DNA of 12,938 nucleotides from Bacteroidota bacterium (lineage in GTDB: Bacteria > Bacteroidota > Bacteroidia > Chitinophagales > LD1): positions 1 through 12,938 of the forward strand of contig JAFDYP010000622.1 in assembly GCA_018267355.1 (NCBI GenBank), read 5' to 3'. Position numbers and translations under genes: made by a program. A model generated the notes under the pieces. It had not been told where the DNA came from and did no database searches. It saw only the letters and a list, made by a program, of their open reading frames with translations. This document shows, piece by piece, positions 1 to 7,342 of this stretch. Positions within the stretch are counted from its first letter, which is position 1. The number at the start of each line of letters is the position of its first letter.

Positions 1-854
1 CTGTTCTCAATGCACAATCCTTACAGATAAAAAAGGATGAAATTCAAAAACGTTTTGCCCTGCTTCTTGAGCTTTACAAGTCAAATATACAAGAACTTGA
101 AGTAAAGGACTTTCAAAATAATGTCATCCAAGGCAAAAAGGCAGTTGACGCAATATTGAGTTCATTTACTATAATATTCTCAAGTGTTAAAGATTTTAGA
201 AAAAGGGGTGAGAAATACAGTGAAGATGAGAAAATCGCCGACCTATCATATGCGTATGAAATATTATATTTCGGTTATCATAAACAAAATATTTTTAGAT
301 ACTTAACTGAATCGGAATGGGGTGAATACAGTACCAACTTTAGTGCATTGCCATTACACTTTATTGCAGAAATCCAGTCAAGCAATGATGAAAACAAATT
401 ATTTGCTCTTTATCTGTACGAAAGATTTCAGAATAATGCGATTGATAGCGCTAACAAATCTTTTGACTGGCTTAGATCATCCCATATACACAGCTTTAAA
501 GGTTATCACAACGACCTCGGGCATTATTTTAGGCATGCATTCAATATGGTGACATATATTAATGAGCAAAAAATACTTACTGAAGAGGAGCAATACGACT
601 ATGTCAAACTATGGCGTACACAATTAACAAATAATGAGCAAAAGCTTTTGTTCCTGAATTCATTCTTTAAATATGGTAGAGATTGGGAGTTTGCCTACAG
701 AGATTATATGGAGTCTGTAGACCCACTAAAATCTGATCACGATTATTGTCTTGTTACTAAATACTCATTAATCAAAAACCTACCCAATGGAGAAGTCTTT
801 GATGGTATAATTGCAGGAGACTTTTATCCAGACATAGAGTTCGAAAACGATTGA
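1..854 (+). CDS. putAbiC-like phage abortive infection protein, 3' part
   Basis: The frame is open from the left edge (codons from base 3), so the start lies outside the window. A TTG at 156 could initiate, but the upstream codons continue the same family-like protein, for example FALLLELYKSNI followed by a G-x-x-A segment. The C-terminal half carries the pattern I associate with the putative phage abortive infection family (putAbiC, PF16872): GHYFRHAFNMVTYI, then RTQLTNNEQKLLFLNSF, then YSLIKNLPNGE. Family members are thought to act in phage defence; the mechanism is not visible here. Membrane segments often found at the N-terminus of such proteins would lie upstream of the window. The gene is strikingly A+T-rich next to everything to its right, which suggests horizontal acquisition. 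Family assignment is by eye and fairly confident; the defence role is inferred. Confidence 0.66.
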   Translation, partial: VLNAQSLQIKKDEIQKRFALLLELYKSNIQELEVKDFQNNVIQGKKAVDAILSSFTIIFSSVKDFRKRGEKYSEDEKIADLSYAYEILYFGYHKQNIFRYLTESEWGEYSTNFSALPLHFIAEIQSSNDENKLFALYLYERFQNNAIDSANKSFDWLRSSHIHSFKGYHNDLGHYFRHAFNMVTYINEQKILTEEEQYDYVKLWRTQLTNNEQKLLFLNSFFKYGRDWEFAYRDYMESVDPLKSDHDYCLVTKYSLIKNLPNGEVFDGIIAGDFYPDIEFEND

Positions 855-856
855 CT

Positions 857-903
857 TTGGTACCCAGTACCCGCTCCTATATGAAACGAGTACCGGGTAC
901 CAA
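857..903. terminator. Imperfect 17-bp inverted repeat between convergent genes
   Basis: Arms 857-873 (TTGGTACCCAGTACCCG) and 887-903 (CGAGTACCGGGTACCAA) pair at 15 of 17 positions around a 13-nt loop. The element fills the gap between the convergent stop codons at 854 and 910. It may act as a bidirectional terminator, but neither strand has a T-tract after the stem. Each arm contains two GTACC units 7 bp apart. Confidence 0.45.
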
Positions 904-909
904 CGCGCA

Positions 910-2087
910 CTACTCCTCTCCTTTCTCTTCTACATCCCAGCCATTCCGTTTCCCCTTTTCAAAAAGCTTGGTAATGGCACTCTTATAGGCATAGCCGAGT
1001 TTTTCTGCGATCTGCTCATAGGTATGGCCCTCCTTCTTCAAATCTACGGCCTGCTCCCATTTCGCCCGGCTCTCCTCCTGCTCGTAGCCGCGCGATAGCT
1101 GGGTGAAGTCTACCCGCTCGCCGGTCACGGTGAAGGTCAGCGTGTCGGGGCAGAAAGCGAGGACGTGGCTGTGGGTCTTATCCAGGTCGGGCAGGTAGTT
1201 GCCTTTGACCAGGCAGAGGTGGCGGTGGGTGGGGCGGTGATGGTCGCGGCGCAGCTCTATGCCGAGCCGCATCTTGGCCTCAAAGCCCTGCCCGCCGAGG
1301 AAGTTATTCTTGCTCGGCAGCAGCTCCTCCGTCCGCTTGCCTGTATGGTGCAGGAAGAGGATGAGGCACTTCAGCTCGTTTGCCAGCAGGTAGTACGGTT
1401 TCAGAAACTCGCGGATCTTGTGCGTGTCCTTCAGGTCGTGCGGATAGAGGTCTGAGAAGCAGTCTATGATCACGAGGTCGGCGGGCTTTACAGACAGGTT
1501 TCTACGCAGGGTAGTGAGCAGGTCCTCATAGTGGAAATGAAGCGCAGGCCGTGCAGCTTCTTATCTCCATAGCGGCGTGTCTGGCGGCGCAGTACAGTGC
1601 GGGTGGCATCGCGGCTATCCTCCGTAGAGACGTAGACCACGCTGCGGTGCTGCGCGTGTATAGGGTAGTGCAGGAAGTGCGTAGCGCCTGCGCAGATATC
1701 CTCTGCCAGCTGGCGGAGTATGGCACTCTTGCCGGTGTCTGAGCTGCCCGCCAGGCAGGCCAGCCCCTGTGAGTGCAGCAGCCCCTCTATCAGAAACTGC
1801 ATATCCTCCTCACTCTCTCCCAGCAGGTCGGGCGCGGTGACCTCATGCTCCAGCTGCTGCGCCTCACGGCTGCACTGCTCGAGGTCATCCAGTAGCTTTT
1901 GCGGTACAAAGGGTGCCGGGCGCTCACCGCCGGGCATAGCATCATAGTGTTCCATTTTCATGAAATTATTTTGGGTGTGATAAATGTGCCGTGCTGCCTG
2001 TATGGAGCCGTGCGTGTGTGTGAAATAGTGGTCCGGATTGTCCTCTGGCCAGAGGTGCTGATCAGCTGTAGCGGGATCGGAGTCCAT
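910..2087 (-). pseudogene. Frameshifted AAA/RecA-like ATPase with C-terminal HTH
   Basis: Two minus-strand frames together make one protein of about 390 residues. The 5' part (1488-2087) has Walker A GSSDTGKS at residues 114-121 and the strand YVSTEDS at 152-158. The 3' part, open from 1560 to 910, continues with LTTLRRNLSVKPADLVIIDC, which contains a Walker B-type strand ending in Asp. Further on are a LILFLHHTGK strand and a C-terminal helix-turn-helix-like segment (GHTYEQIAEKLGYAYKSAITKLFEK). This order resembles AAA_25/RepA-like ATPases found on bacterial mobile elements. The frames join by a one-base loss, most simply in the AAA run at 1535-1537 (TTT in the sense strand); restoring one T reads FIFHYEDLLTTL. 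It may be a true pseudogene or a sequencing error. The start at 2087 is the first plausible ATG; the later MKMEHYDAM region is an alternative. Confidence 0.7.
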
Positions 2088-2431
2088 AGGTCCCGTTTAC
2101 AATGGCAAATCAAAGTAAATTTTGCTGCAAAGCCTAGTTTTAGCACATGGAGTTATCCTCAAAGATGTGCATAGAAAAAGTGCTGTACTGCGCATGTACA
2201 TTGCGTTGTGGGGTATTCGCCTTGATACAGAAGAGGATGGATAAGGGTGGTCACCGGGTGGTCACTTTCGCGTGTTCGTGCCATTCATTTTACTCATGCT
2301 AAATATTTAATGATCTGATGCAGTGCTTAGTATCAGTGTTGTGATTTTTTACCTTTTGTCGTAGCGCGATGCACGCTAGTTTTACCTATAGGCGGCAATA
2401 TTTGCGGCCCGGATTTTGAAACACTACGACC
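2088..2431. other. 344-bp intergenic gap with no gene
   Basis: This gap separates the divergent ATPase and trehalase genes. I see no supported coding frame and no RNA gene. It holds a 10-bp direct repeat (2245-2265) and A/T-rich stretches that could contain promoters. The best trehalase-side candidate is TACCTTTTG at 2350-2358, which is only near the TAnnTTTG consensus, so I do not call it a promoter. Confidence 0.6.
2245..2265. repeat. Tandem GGGTGGTCAC repeat
   Basis: GGGTGGTCAC occurs at 2245-2254 and again at 2256-2265, an 11-bp period of about one helical turn. It lies upstream of both flanking genes, so it could be an operator or a minimal iteron. No function is shown. Confidence 0.55.
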
Positions 2432-3640
2432 ATGGCAGAAAGCATCAAGACGACCATAGATACAGCGCAGTACCTGGACTGCCTGCAGTATATCGAGCAG
2501 TATTGGGAGCGCATCACGTGCCACTATCCGCGGGATAAGTATGCACACTTTGGCCTGCCCAAAGACTTCGTATGCCCGAGCGAGGGTATTTATAAAAATG
2601 ACCAGTTCTACTGGGATAGTTACTTCACCATCCTCGGGCTGGTGCGCTGCGGCCGCACCTCATTGGCACAAGGCATGATAGATAATTTCATCTTTATGCA
2701 AAAGCGCTTTGGCATCATACCCATGCGCAACAGGTGGTTCAATCTCGGCGGCTCGCAGATACCCTTTCTCACCTCTATGATCATGGAGGTGTACCAGTCC
2801 CGGCCCAATAAAGCCTGGCTGCGCAAAGCCATGACAGCCGCGGAGCTGGAGCTGAAGAGCTACTGGATGAACCCTGACCTCACAGAGCTGCACCTGGTGT
2901 ACCAGGGCCTCTCCCGCTATTGTGATCACTACATCACACACCTGGCAGCAGAGCATGAGTCCGGATGGGACATGACATCGCGCTTTCGCGATCAGTGCCT
3001 CTACTACCTGCCCGTAGACCTGAATAGTGCCCTCTTCAAATACGAGACCGACCTGGCAGAGTACTACCGCATGACAGGCAATACCCAACGCTACAAGCAG
3101 TACCTGGCTGCCGCAGAGGCGCGTATGCGGGCTATGAATGAGCTGATGTGGAATCAGTCTCAGGGCTTCTTCTTTGACTATAACTATAAGACTAAAAAGC
3201 GCAGCAGGTTTCACTCGCTGGCGGGCTTCTACCCGATGTGGGCCAAGATGGCCACGCACCTGCAGGCCAAAAAGATGAAGGACAACCTCCACCTCTTTGA
3301 GTATGACTACGGCCTGGCCAACTCACAGGCTACGGGCCTGATGAAGGACTACCGCCAGCACGACTACCCTAATGGCTGGGCACCGCAGCACTGGATCGTG
3401 ATCAAGGGGCTGATGAATTACGGATTTGTGGAAGATGCGATGCGCATCGCAAAGAAATACCTCGACCTGAATAACCGCATCTTTGCCGAGACGGGTGTGC
3501 TCTGGGAGAAATACGATGTGGTGAAAGGTATCGTGAGTACCTCTGAGCGCTATGCCACACAGTCAGGCTTTGGCTGGACCAATGCGGTCTTCGTACGCCT
3601 CATCAGCAAGTTTGGTAATAACGGTGAGTCCGTGGTGTGA
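2432..3640 (+). CDS. Alpha,alpha-trehalase, GH37 family (compact, no signal peptide)
   Basis: Predicted to hydrolyse trehalose to two glucose molecules. The GH37 landmarks are in the expected order: FYWDSYF at residues 59-65, ESGWDMTSRF at 176-185 (Asp180 aligns with the catalytic acid), QHDYPNGWAP at 309-318 (the second trehalase signature), and EKYD at 359-362 (Glu359 aligns with the catalytic base), then GFGWTNAV at 379-386. At 402 residues it is shorter than the E. coli trehalases (roughly 550) and mainly lacks N-terminal sequence. No signal peptide or lipobox is visible, so a cytoplasmic location like TreF is inferred. The ATG at 2432 leaves about 58 residues before the first signature. 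No trehalose synthesis or transport gene lies beside it. It ends 10 bp from the convergent tesB stop codon. Confidence 0.9.
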   Translation: MAESIKTTIDTAQYLDCLQYIEQYWERITCHYPRDKYAHFGLPKDFVCPSEGIYKNDQFYWDSYFTILGLVRCGRTSLAQGMIDNFIFMQKRFGIIPMRNRWFNLGGSQIPFLTSMIMEVYQSRPNKAWLRKAMTAAELELKSYWMNPDLTELHLVYQGLSRYCDHYITHLAAEHESGWDMTSRFRDQCLYYLPVDLNSALFKYETDLAEYYRMTGNTQRYKQYLAAAEARMRAMNELMWNQSQGFFFDYNYKTKKRSRFHSLAGFYPMWAKMATHLQAKKMKDNLHLFEYDYGLANSQATGLMKDYRQHDYPNGWAPQHWIVIKGLMNYGFVEDAMRIAKKYLDLNNRIFAETGVLWEKYDVVKGIVSTSERYATQSGFGWTNAVFVRLISKFGNNGESVV

Positions 3641-3650
3641 AATGATGGGA

Positions 3651-4520
3651 TCAGGGCTGCTTCGTTCTCGGACGCATGAGCCCCTCCTGCGATACTGTGG
3701 CTACCAGCCGGCCATCTCTCGTGAAAATATGACCTGTGGTGAGCCCGCGCGCCCCTGAGGCGATGGGTGATACGAGGTCAAACAGCAGCCAGTCACTGAG
3801 GTCTACCTCCTGGTGAAACCAGATGGCATGATCCAGGCTCGCGAGCTGTGTATTGAGTATGTTAGCGTTCTTGGTATGCGGACGCAGTGCCGTAGAGAGC
3901 ACATTGTAGTCAGAGGCGTAGGCTATGAGCTGTTGTATAGTGCGCCACTCCAGCGCTGGGGGCACCTCTTTAAATTTGAACCATACACGCGTATACGGGC
4001 TGGCCTCCTCCCCTTGCTTGATCTCCGGCTGGCAGGAGCGCATCTCCAGCGGGCGGGCTATATTGAGGTAGGCCTTCATCAGCCCGGCTATCTGCGGGTG
4101 CGTATTTTCATCTACATGTATCCACTGAGATAGCTCCTCGGGCAGTGGCACTCCCTCCGGCATCGGTACCTGGTGAAAAAATCCTTCCTCCTTTTTCTGA
4201 AAAGATGCCGCCATCACAAAGATGGGCACGTCATTCTGCTTGGCCTGTATGAAGCGCGTGGTAAAGCTGCCGCCGTCACGTATCTCCATGACATGGTACA
4301 TGATGGGCAGGCTGAGATTGCCGGGCAGGATAAAGTAGCAGTGCAGCGAGTGGCAGATACGCTCTGCTGGCACGGTGCGTGTAGCGGCATTCAGCGCCTG
4401 CGCCACCACCTGCCCTCCAAACACGTTGGGGCTGCCCATGAAATTGCTCGTGCCCTGAAACACGGTCTCTGAAAGTTGCTTTAGCTCTATAAGGTCCAGT
4501 AGCTCTGATGTGGTCTGCAT
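3651..4520 (-). CDS. tesB: Acyl-CoA thioesterase II (TesB)
   Basis: Hydrolyses acyl-CoA to free fatty acid and CoA using a double hot-dog fold. From the ATG at 4520 the protein has 289 residues, close to E. coli TesB. Family motifs are VFGGQVVAQAL (33-43), LHCYFILPG (59-67), YASDYNVLSTALRP (201-214), SLDHAIWFH (228-236) and the C-terminal GRLVATVSQEGLMR. Asp204 and Gln278 fall at the same numbers as the E. coli catalytic residues, while position 228, Thr in E. coli, is Ser here. The frame extends upstream to an ATG at 4619, but those 33 residues look unlike TesB and the residue numbering supports 4520. The divergent palindromic promoter at 4621-4644 would give a leader of about 110 nt. Confidence 0.92.
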   Translation of the reverse strand: MQTTSELLDLIELKQLSETVFQGTSNFMGSPNVFGGQVVAQALNAATRTVPAERICHSLHCYFILPGNLSLPIMYHVMEIRDGGSFTTRFIQAKQNDVPIFVMAASFQKKEEGFFHQVPMPEGVPLPEELSQWIHVDENTHPQIAGLMKAYLNIARPLEMRSCQPEIKQGEEASPYTRVWFKFKEVPPALEWRTIQQLIAYASDYNVLSTALRPHTKNANILNTQLASLDHAIWFHQEVDLSDWLLFDLVSPIASGARGLTTGHIFTRDGRLVATVSQEGLMRPRTKQP

Positions 4521-4620
4521 ATGCGTGCAAGGTAATTGATAATCTGCAATCTGCCGCCGGCAATGATGCGACACAACATAGAGGATGACAGATATCATCA
4601 GTAGCCTCTGTTCCGCCATT

Positions 4621-4644
4621 TATATTTGCCATAGATCAAATATA
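4621..4644. promoter_or_regulatory. Divergent overlapping promoters in a palindrome
   Basis: TATATTTG at 4621-4628 and its perfect reverse complement CAAATATA at 4637-4644 flank an 8-bp spacer. Each arm matches the Bacteroidota -7 box TAnnTTTG exactly on its own strand: the plus-strand arm faces the lipoprotein ATG at 4647, the minus-strand arm faces tesB. I see no clear TTG -33 element on either side at the usual 19-21 bp spacing. Confidence 0.6.
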
Positions 4645-4646
4645 AC

Positions 4647-5240
4647 ATGAAGCGTATATCTAAAATAGCTTTTGCTGCACTTATCTCCTTGCTCGCCCTG
4701 GCCTCATGCAAAAAGAACACGGACACCGGTGCGTATGGCTACTCCTACTGGACGGGCGCCATACCCAACTCTTACTACATGTACAATATCATGGGTGAGC
4801 CTGGCCGCACAGTGACCGGCAAGCCCTTTCTGGTCATGAAATATGACAAGGTGACGCTGCAGGTGATAGACTGTGAGTTTGGCCTCAGTGAGGTGACACA
4901 GACCGGCTATAGTACCCCTAGCGGTATAGGTGTAGCGCCTGAGCCTACGCTGAATGCCTCGACCATAGACTATCAGAGCAAACTGGGCCTTGTATCGCCC
5001 GTAGACCTCCTCGTAGAGTGGAATATCAGCGGCTATACTACCAAAGACAGCGTCATCAATGGCTACCAGTCCTTTTCTTTTCACCGCAAAAGCAGTGGTA
5101 TAGGCGGCATACAGTATGACGATGCATTCCACTTCACCTACGACAATGTATCTCTGCATGGCACCATGCAAAATATAGACACGGTCTACTACCTGGGCAA
5201 CCAGTCTGACAGCGTGGGCTTCAATCTGCTGAAGCTCTGA
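4647..5240 (+). CDS. Lipoprotein of unknown function
   Basis: The 197-residue product starts with a basic N-terminus (MKRISK), a hydrophobic stretch and the lipobox LASC, with Cys21 as the predicted lipidation site, so it should be exported and membrane-anchored. The mature part is rich in Tyr, Ser, Thr and Gly and appears beta-rich. I recognise no catalytic motif or known domain. The ATG lies 18 bp after a perfect -7 box, giving a very short leader. It is followed after 41 bp by a sialidase gene on the same strand, so co-transcription and a surface glycan role are possible, but nothing in the protein itself shows this. Confidence 0.8.
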   Translation: MKRISKIAFAALISLLALASCKKNTDTGAYGYSYWTGAIPNSYYMYNIMGEPGRTVTGKPFLVMKYDKVTLQVIDCEFGLSEVTQTGYSTPSGIGVAPEPTLNASTIDYQSKLGLVSPVDLLVEWNISGYTTKDSVINGYQSFSFHRKSSGIGGIQYDDAFHFTYDNVSLHGTMQNIDTVYYLGNQSDSVGFNLLKL

Positions 5241-5281
5241 GCGCCACAGCCATTTTGTGCAGATTTACCGATATTTAGCGC

Positions 5282-6355
5282 ATGAGATCTGTATCCAGGA
5301 TTGGTGTTTCATTGCTTATCATCCTGCTCTCGCACTGTGCCCTCAGGGCAGGGCACGGGCCTCTCCGGTACATCTTCCGCAATGGTCAGGAGGGCTACCG
5401 CATGTACCGCATACCGGCTGTAGCTGTGATGCCTGACGGGCGCATAGTAGCCTTTGCCGAAGGCAGGCAGAGCCTCTTTGACCATGGCAAGATAGACATA
5501 GTGATGAAAAGCTCAGCAGACAGTGGCCGTACCTGGAGCCCGCTGCGCATCGTATGGAGCGAGCCATCAGGCACCTGCGGCAATCCCGCTCCGGTACTGG
5601 ACACGAGGACAGGCCATCTACTACTGCTCTGCACGTACAATAACCAGAAAGTGATCTGCCTCTCCTCTGCCGATCAAGGGCGCACCTGGTCTGCACCCCG
5701 CGATATCACCCCTCAGGTCAGGCCGGACACATGGGCGTGGTATGCCACCGGGCCCGGCCACAGCATACAGGTAGAGGAGGGTGTGTACCAGGGCCGCCTC
5801 GTCATAGCGTGCAATCATACAGTGCGAGGGTCTACGGAGCACATCTCCCACGTGATACTATCTGACGATGACGGCGCTACATGGCGGGCAGGAGGCAGCG
5901 TGCCCTGTGCCGGTAGTGATGAGTGTACCGTAGCAGAAACACCGGGCGGTACCCTGCTGCTCAATATGCGCAATGAACAGCGCACCCTACCAAACCGCAA
6001 AGTAGCATACAGCCGCGACGGCGGCGGAAGCTGGACGGGATGTACCTATGACTCTACGCTCATAGAACCCATATGCGAGGGTACCCTGTGCAGGCTGCAT
6101 GGTACGTCTGGTGTGATGCTCTTTTGCAATCCGGCCCATCGCACCAGGCGGCGCCGGCTGACCCTACGCGTGAGCCATGACTATGGCTCTACCTGGAGCC
6201 GCTCAGTCCTGCTGCACAGCGGCCCCTCTGCCTATAGCGACCTGGCCGAGCTGCCCGGCGGTAATATCCTCTGCATCTACGAGGCGGGACGCCTATGGCC
6301 CTATGGCGGTATAGCCATACTCAGCATACCGGCAGCAGAGGTGAGCCGGCCCTGA
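5282..6355 (+). CDS. Exported exo-alpha-sialidase (GH33)
   Basis: Predicted to release terminal sialic acid from glycoconjugates. The YRIP motif at residues 42-45 supplies the first Arg of the carboxylate-binding triad. Five Asp boxes (S-x-D-x-G-x-[TS]-W) lie at 78-85, 129-136, 194-201, 244-251 and 298-305, marking a six-bladed beta-propeller. Other expected landmarks are Asp68 in the FDHGKID segment (candidate acid/base), DECTVAE at 213-219 with the catalytic Glu, NMRN with Arg230, and SAYSDLAEL with Tyr318, the likely nucleophile. The N-terminus (MRSVSRIG then a hydrophobic run to LRAG) is a signal peptide. A Cys at residue 19 follows His, so the lipobox is poor and type I cleavage near residue 23 is more likely. 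No sialic acid catabolic gene is present in the window. Confidence 0.9.
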   Translation: MRSVSRIGVSLLIILLSHCALRAGHGPLRYIFRNGQEGYRMYRIPAVAVMPDGRIVAFAEGRQSLFDHGKIDIVMKSSADSGRTWSPLRIVWSEPSGTCGNPAPVLDTRTGHLLLLCTYNNQKVICLSSADQGRTWSAPRDITPQVRPDTWAWYATGPGHSIQVEEGVYQGRLVIACNHTVRGSTEHISHVILSDDDGATWRAGGSVPCAGSDECTVAETPGGTLLLNMRNEQRTLPNRKVAYSRDGGGSWTGCTYDSTLIEPICEGTLCRLHGTSGVMLFCNPAHRTRRRRLTLRVSHDYGSTWSRSVLLHSGPSAYSDLAELPGGNILCIYEAGRLWPYGGIAILSIPAAEVSRP

Positions 6356-6372
6356 CGTCATGACAAAAGTCA
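6353..6372. promoter_or_regulatory. TGAC/GTCA half-site array upstream of phnA-like gene
   Basis: The sequence reads TGAC-GTCA-TGAC-AAAA-GTCA, so TGACGTCA (6353-6360), GTCATGAC (6357-6364) and TGAC-N4-GTCA (6361-6372) are three overlapping palindromes. It starts at the sialidase stop codon. The last palindrome is centred about 30 bp upstream of a near-consensus -7 box, TATTTTCG at 6397-6404, which is suitable for an activator site. No regulator is identified. Confidence 0.35.
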
Positions 6373-6421
6373 GTTTCTGCGCCCTGCGGGAAAAGTTATT
6401 TTCGCAGGCTTAAATCAGGAT

Positions 6422-7000
6422 ATGAGTGTAGAAAAGATGCTGCATGAGCGCAGCAGCGGCCAGTGTGAGCTTTGCAAAAGTGCTACAGACCTGAGCCTCT
6501 ATGAGGTGCCACCACACTCTGACGGCACGGTAGATGATACCCTGCTGATCTGCGGCAAGTGCAGCCGCCAGCTCAATAAGAAAGAGGAAACAGACCAGGC
6601 CCACTGGCAGTGCCTGAACGAGAGCATGTGGAGCGAGGTGCCTGCTGTGCAGGTGGTGAGCTGGCGCATGTTAAACCGACTGCGCAATGAGAGCTGGGCC
6701 TCAGAGGCGCTGGATATGATGTACCTGGACGATCAGACCCTGGCCTGGGCCAAAGCCACCGGCGACCATGAGAATAGCACCGAAGTACAACTGCACCGTG
6801 ATAGCAACGGCAACCTGCTGGAGAACGGTGACAATGTGGTCCTGATCAAAACACTCGATGTGAAAGGCTCTACCATCAGCGCCAAGCTGGGTACTGTAGT
6901 GAAGGGCATACGACTCGTAGCGGACAATCACGAGCAGATAGAAGGCAAAGTAGATGGCCAGACCATCGTGATCCTGACCAAATACCTGAGGAAGGGATAA
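6422..7000 (+). CDS. PhnA/YjdM-type zinc-ribbon protein
   Basis: A 192-residue protein with an N-terminal zinc ribbon: C15-x-x-C18 (CELC) and C44-x-x-C47 (CGKC). The C-terminal domain (about 126-190) contains DSNGNLLENGDNVVLIKTL, KGS and GTVVKGIRL and ends ILTKYLRK, the typical PhnA/YjdM domain. The family is named after the E. coli phn region, but it is not needed for C-P lyase and its cellular role is not settled, so I infer no phosphonate pathway. It is cytoplasmic, with no signal peptide. The roughly 80-residue middle is an extension relative to the approximately 110-residue E. coli protein and is common in Bacteroidota homologues. A candidate promoter (TATTTTCG, 6397-6404) lies just upstream. 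Confidence 0.85.
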   Translation: MSVEKMLHERSSGQCELCKSATDLSLYEVPPHSDGTVDDTLLICGKCSRQLNKKEETDQAHWQCLNESMWSEVPAVQVVSWRMLNRLRNESWASEALDMMYLDDQTLAWAKATGDHENSTEVQLHRDSNGNLLENGDNVVLIKTLDVKGSTISAKLGTVVKGIRLVADNHEQIEGKVDGQTIVILTKYLRKG

Positions 7001-7047
7001 ACCCCTCTCCTGTCTTCCTGACATTTTTTCTCTCCGTAGCGGGGGTA

Positions 7048-7092
7048 TGTAACATTTGTTCCGTACTACGTTTTTGCGCTGCCGCATCTTTG
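7048..7092 (+). promoter_or_regulatory. Activator-type promoter of the rhodanese operon
   Basis: TGTAACATTTGT at 7048-7059 contains a dyad, GTAACA-TT-TGTTCC, whose half-sites match at 5 of 6 positions. The -7 box is CATCTTTG at 7085-7092, one mismatch from TAnnTTTG. The dyad centre lies 29.5 bp upstream of the box, so near -41 from the inferred start. No TTG -33 element is seen at the usual spacing. The same block at the same spacing precedes the minus-strand gene starting at 10822. Confidence 0.6.
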
Positions 7093-7114
7093 CATTGCAA
7101 TAAGCAAAGAAAAG

Positions 7115-7330
7115 GTGACAGCACTACTCAAAAAATACAGACTGGAGATCATAGGCGTGATCGTAGGCGCTATAGGCGGCTATATGTATTACCACTTTGT
7201 AGGCTGTGCCACGGGCACCTGCCCTATCACCTCAAAGCCACTGAATAGTACCCTCTATGGCGCCCTGCTGGGCGGCCTGCTCTTCAGCAGCTTTGAGCCC
7301 TCACAGAAACATTTAGAAACAGAAAAATAA
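7115..7330 (+). CDS. Small membrane protein, DUF6132 type
   Basis: A 71-residue protein starting at GTG 7115, preceded by an A/G-rich AAAGAAAAG stretch. It has a hydrophobic Gly-rich segment at about 11-28, a loop with GCATGTCPIT (Cys31 and Cys36), and a second hydrophobic segment at about 46-60. The combination of G-x-x-x-GY, GCxxGxCPIT and a Gly-rich second helix is the pattern I know as DUF6132, a family without assigned function. It is the first gene of the rhodanese operon, directly behind the candidate activator promoter. The two Cys in the loop between helices could exchange thiols or bind metal or sulfur; this is inference. The gene ends 12 bp before the first rhodanese. Confidence 0.8.
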   Translation: MTALLKKYRLEIIGVIVGAIGGYMYYHFVGCATGTCPITSKPLNSTLYGALLGGLLFSSFEPSQKHLETEK

Positions 7331-7342
7331 AAACAAGCAAAC

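Noticed and set aside
1528..1545. Programmed -1 frameshift in the ATPase gene
   Set aside because: The overlap region has no X-XXY-YYZ slippery heptamer in the right frame, so a base loss or sequencing error is the simpler reading.
2350..2358. TACCTTTTG as trehalase promoter
   Set aside because: It does not match TAnnTTTG at the final G and has no convincing -33 element; kept only as a remark in the gap entry.
2660..3292. Minus-strand open frame of 210 codons
   Set aside because: Antisense to the trehalase with its signatures; low-complexity Val/Leu/His content and no domain.
4521..4619. N-terminal extension of TesB to an ATG at 4619
   Set aside because: The extra 33 residues do not look like TesB, and residue numbering from 4520 matches the E. 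coli catalytic positions. The ATG at 4619 is close to the promoter, so a short leader product cannot be fully excluded.
7001..7047. Terminator after the PhnA-like gene
   Set aside because: There is a T-run (about 7024-7029), but I found no stable stem directly before it.
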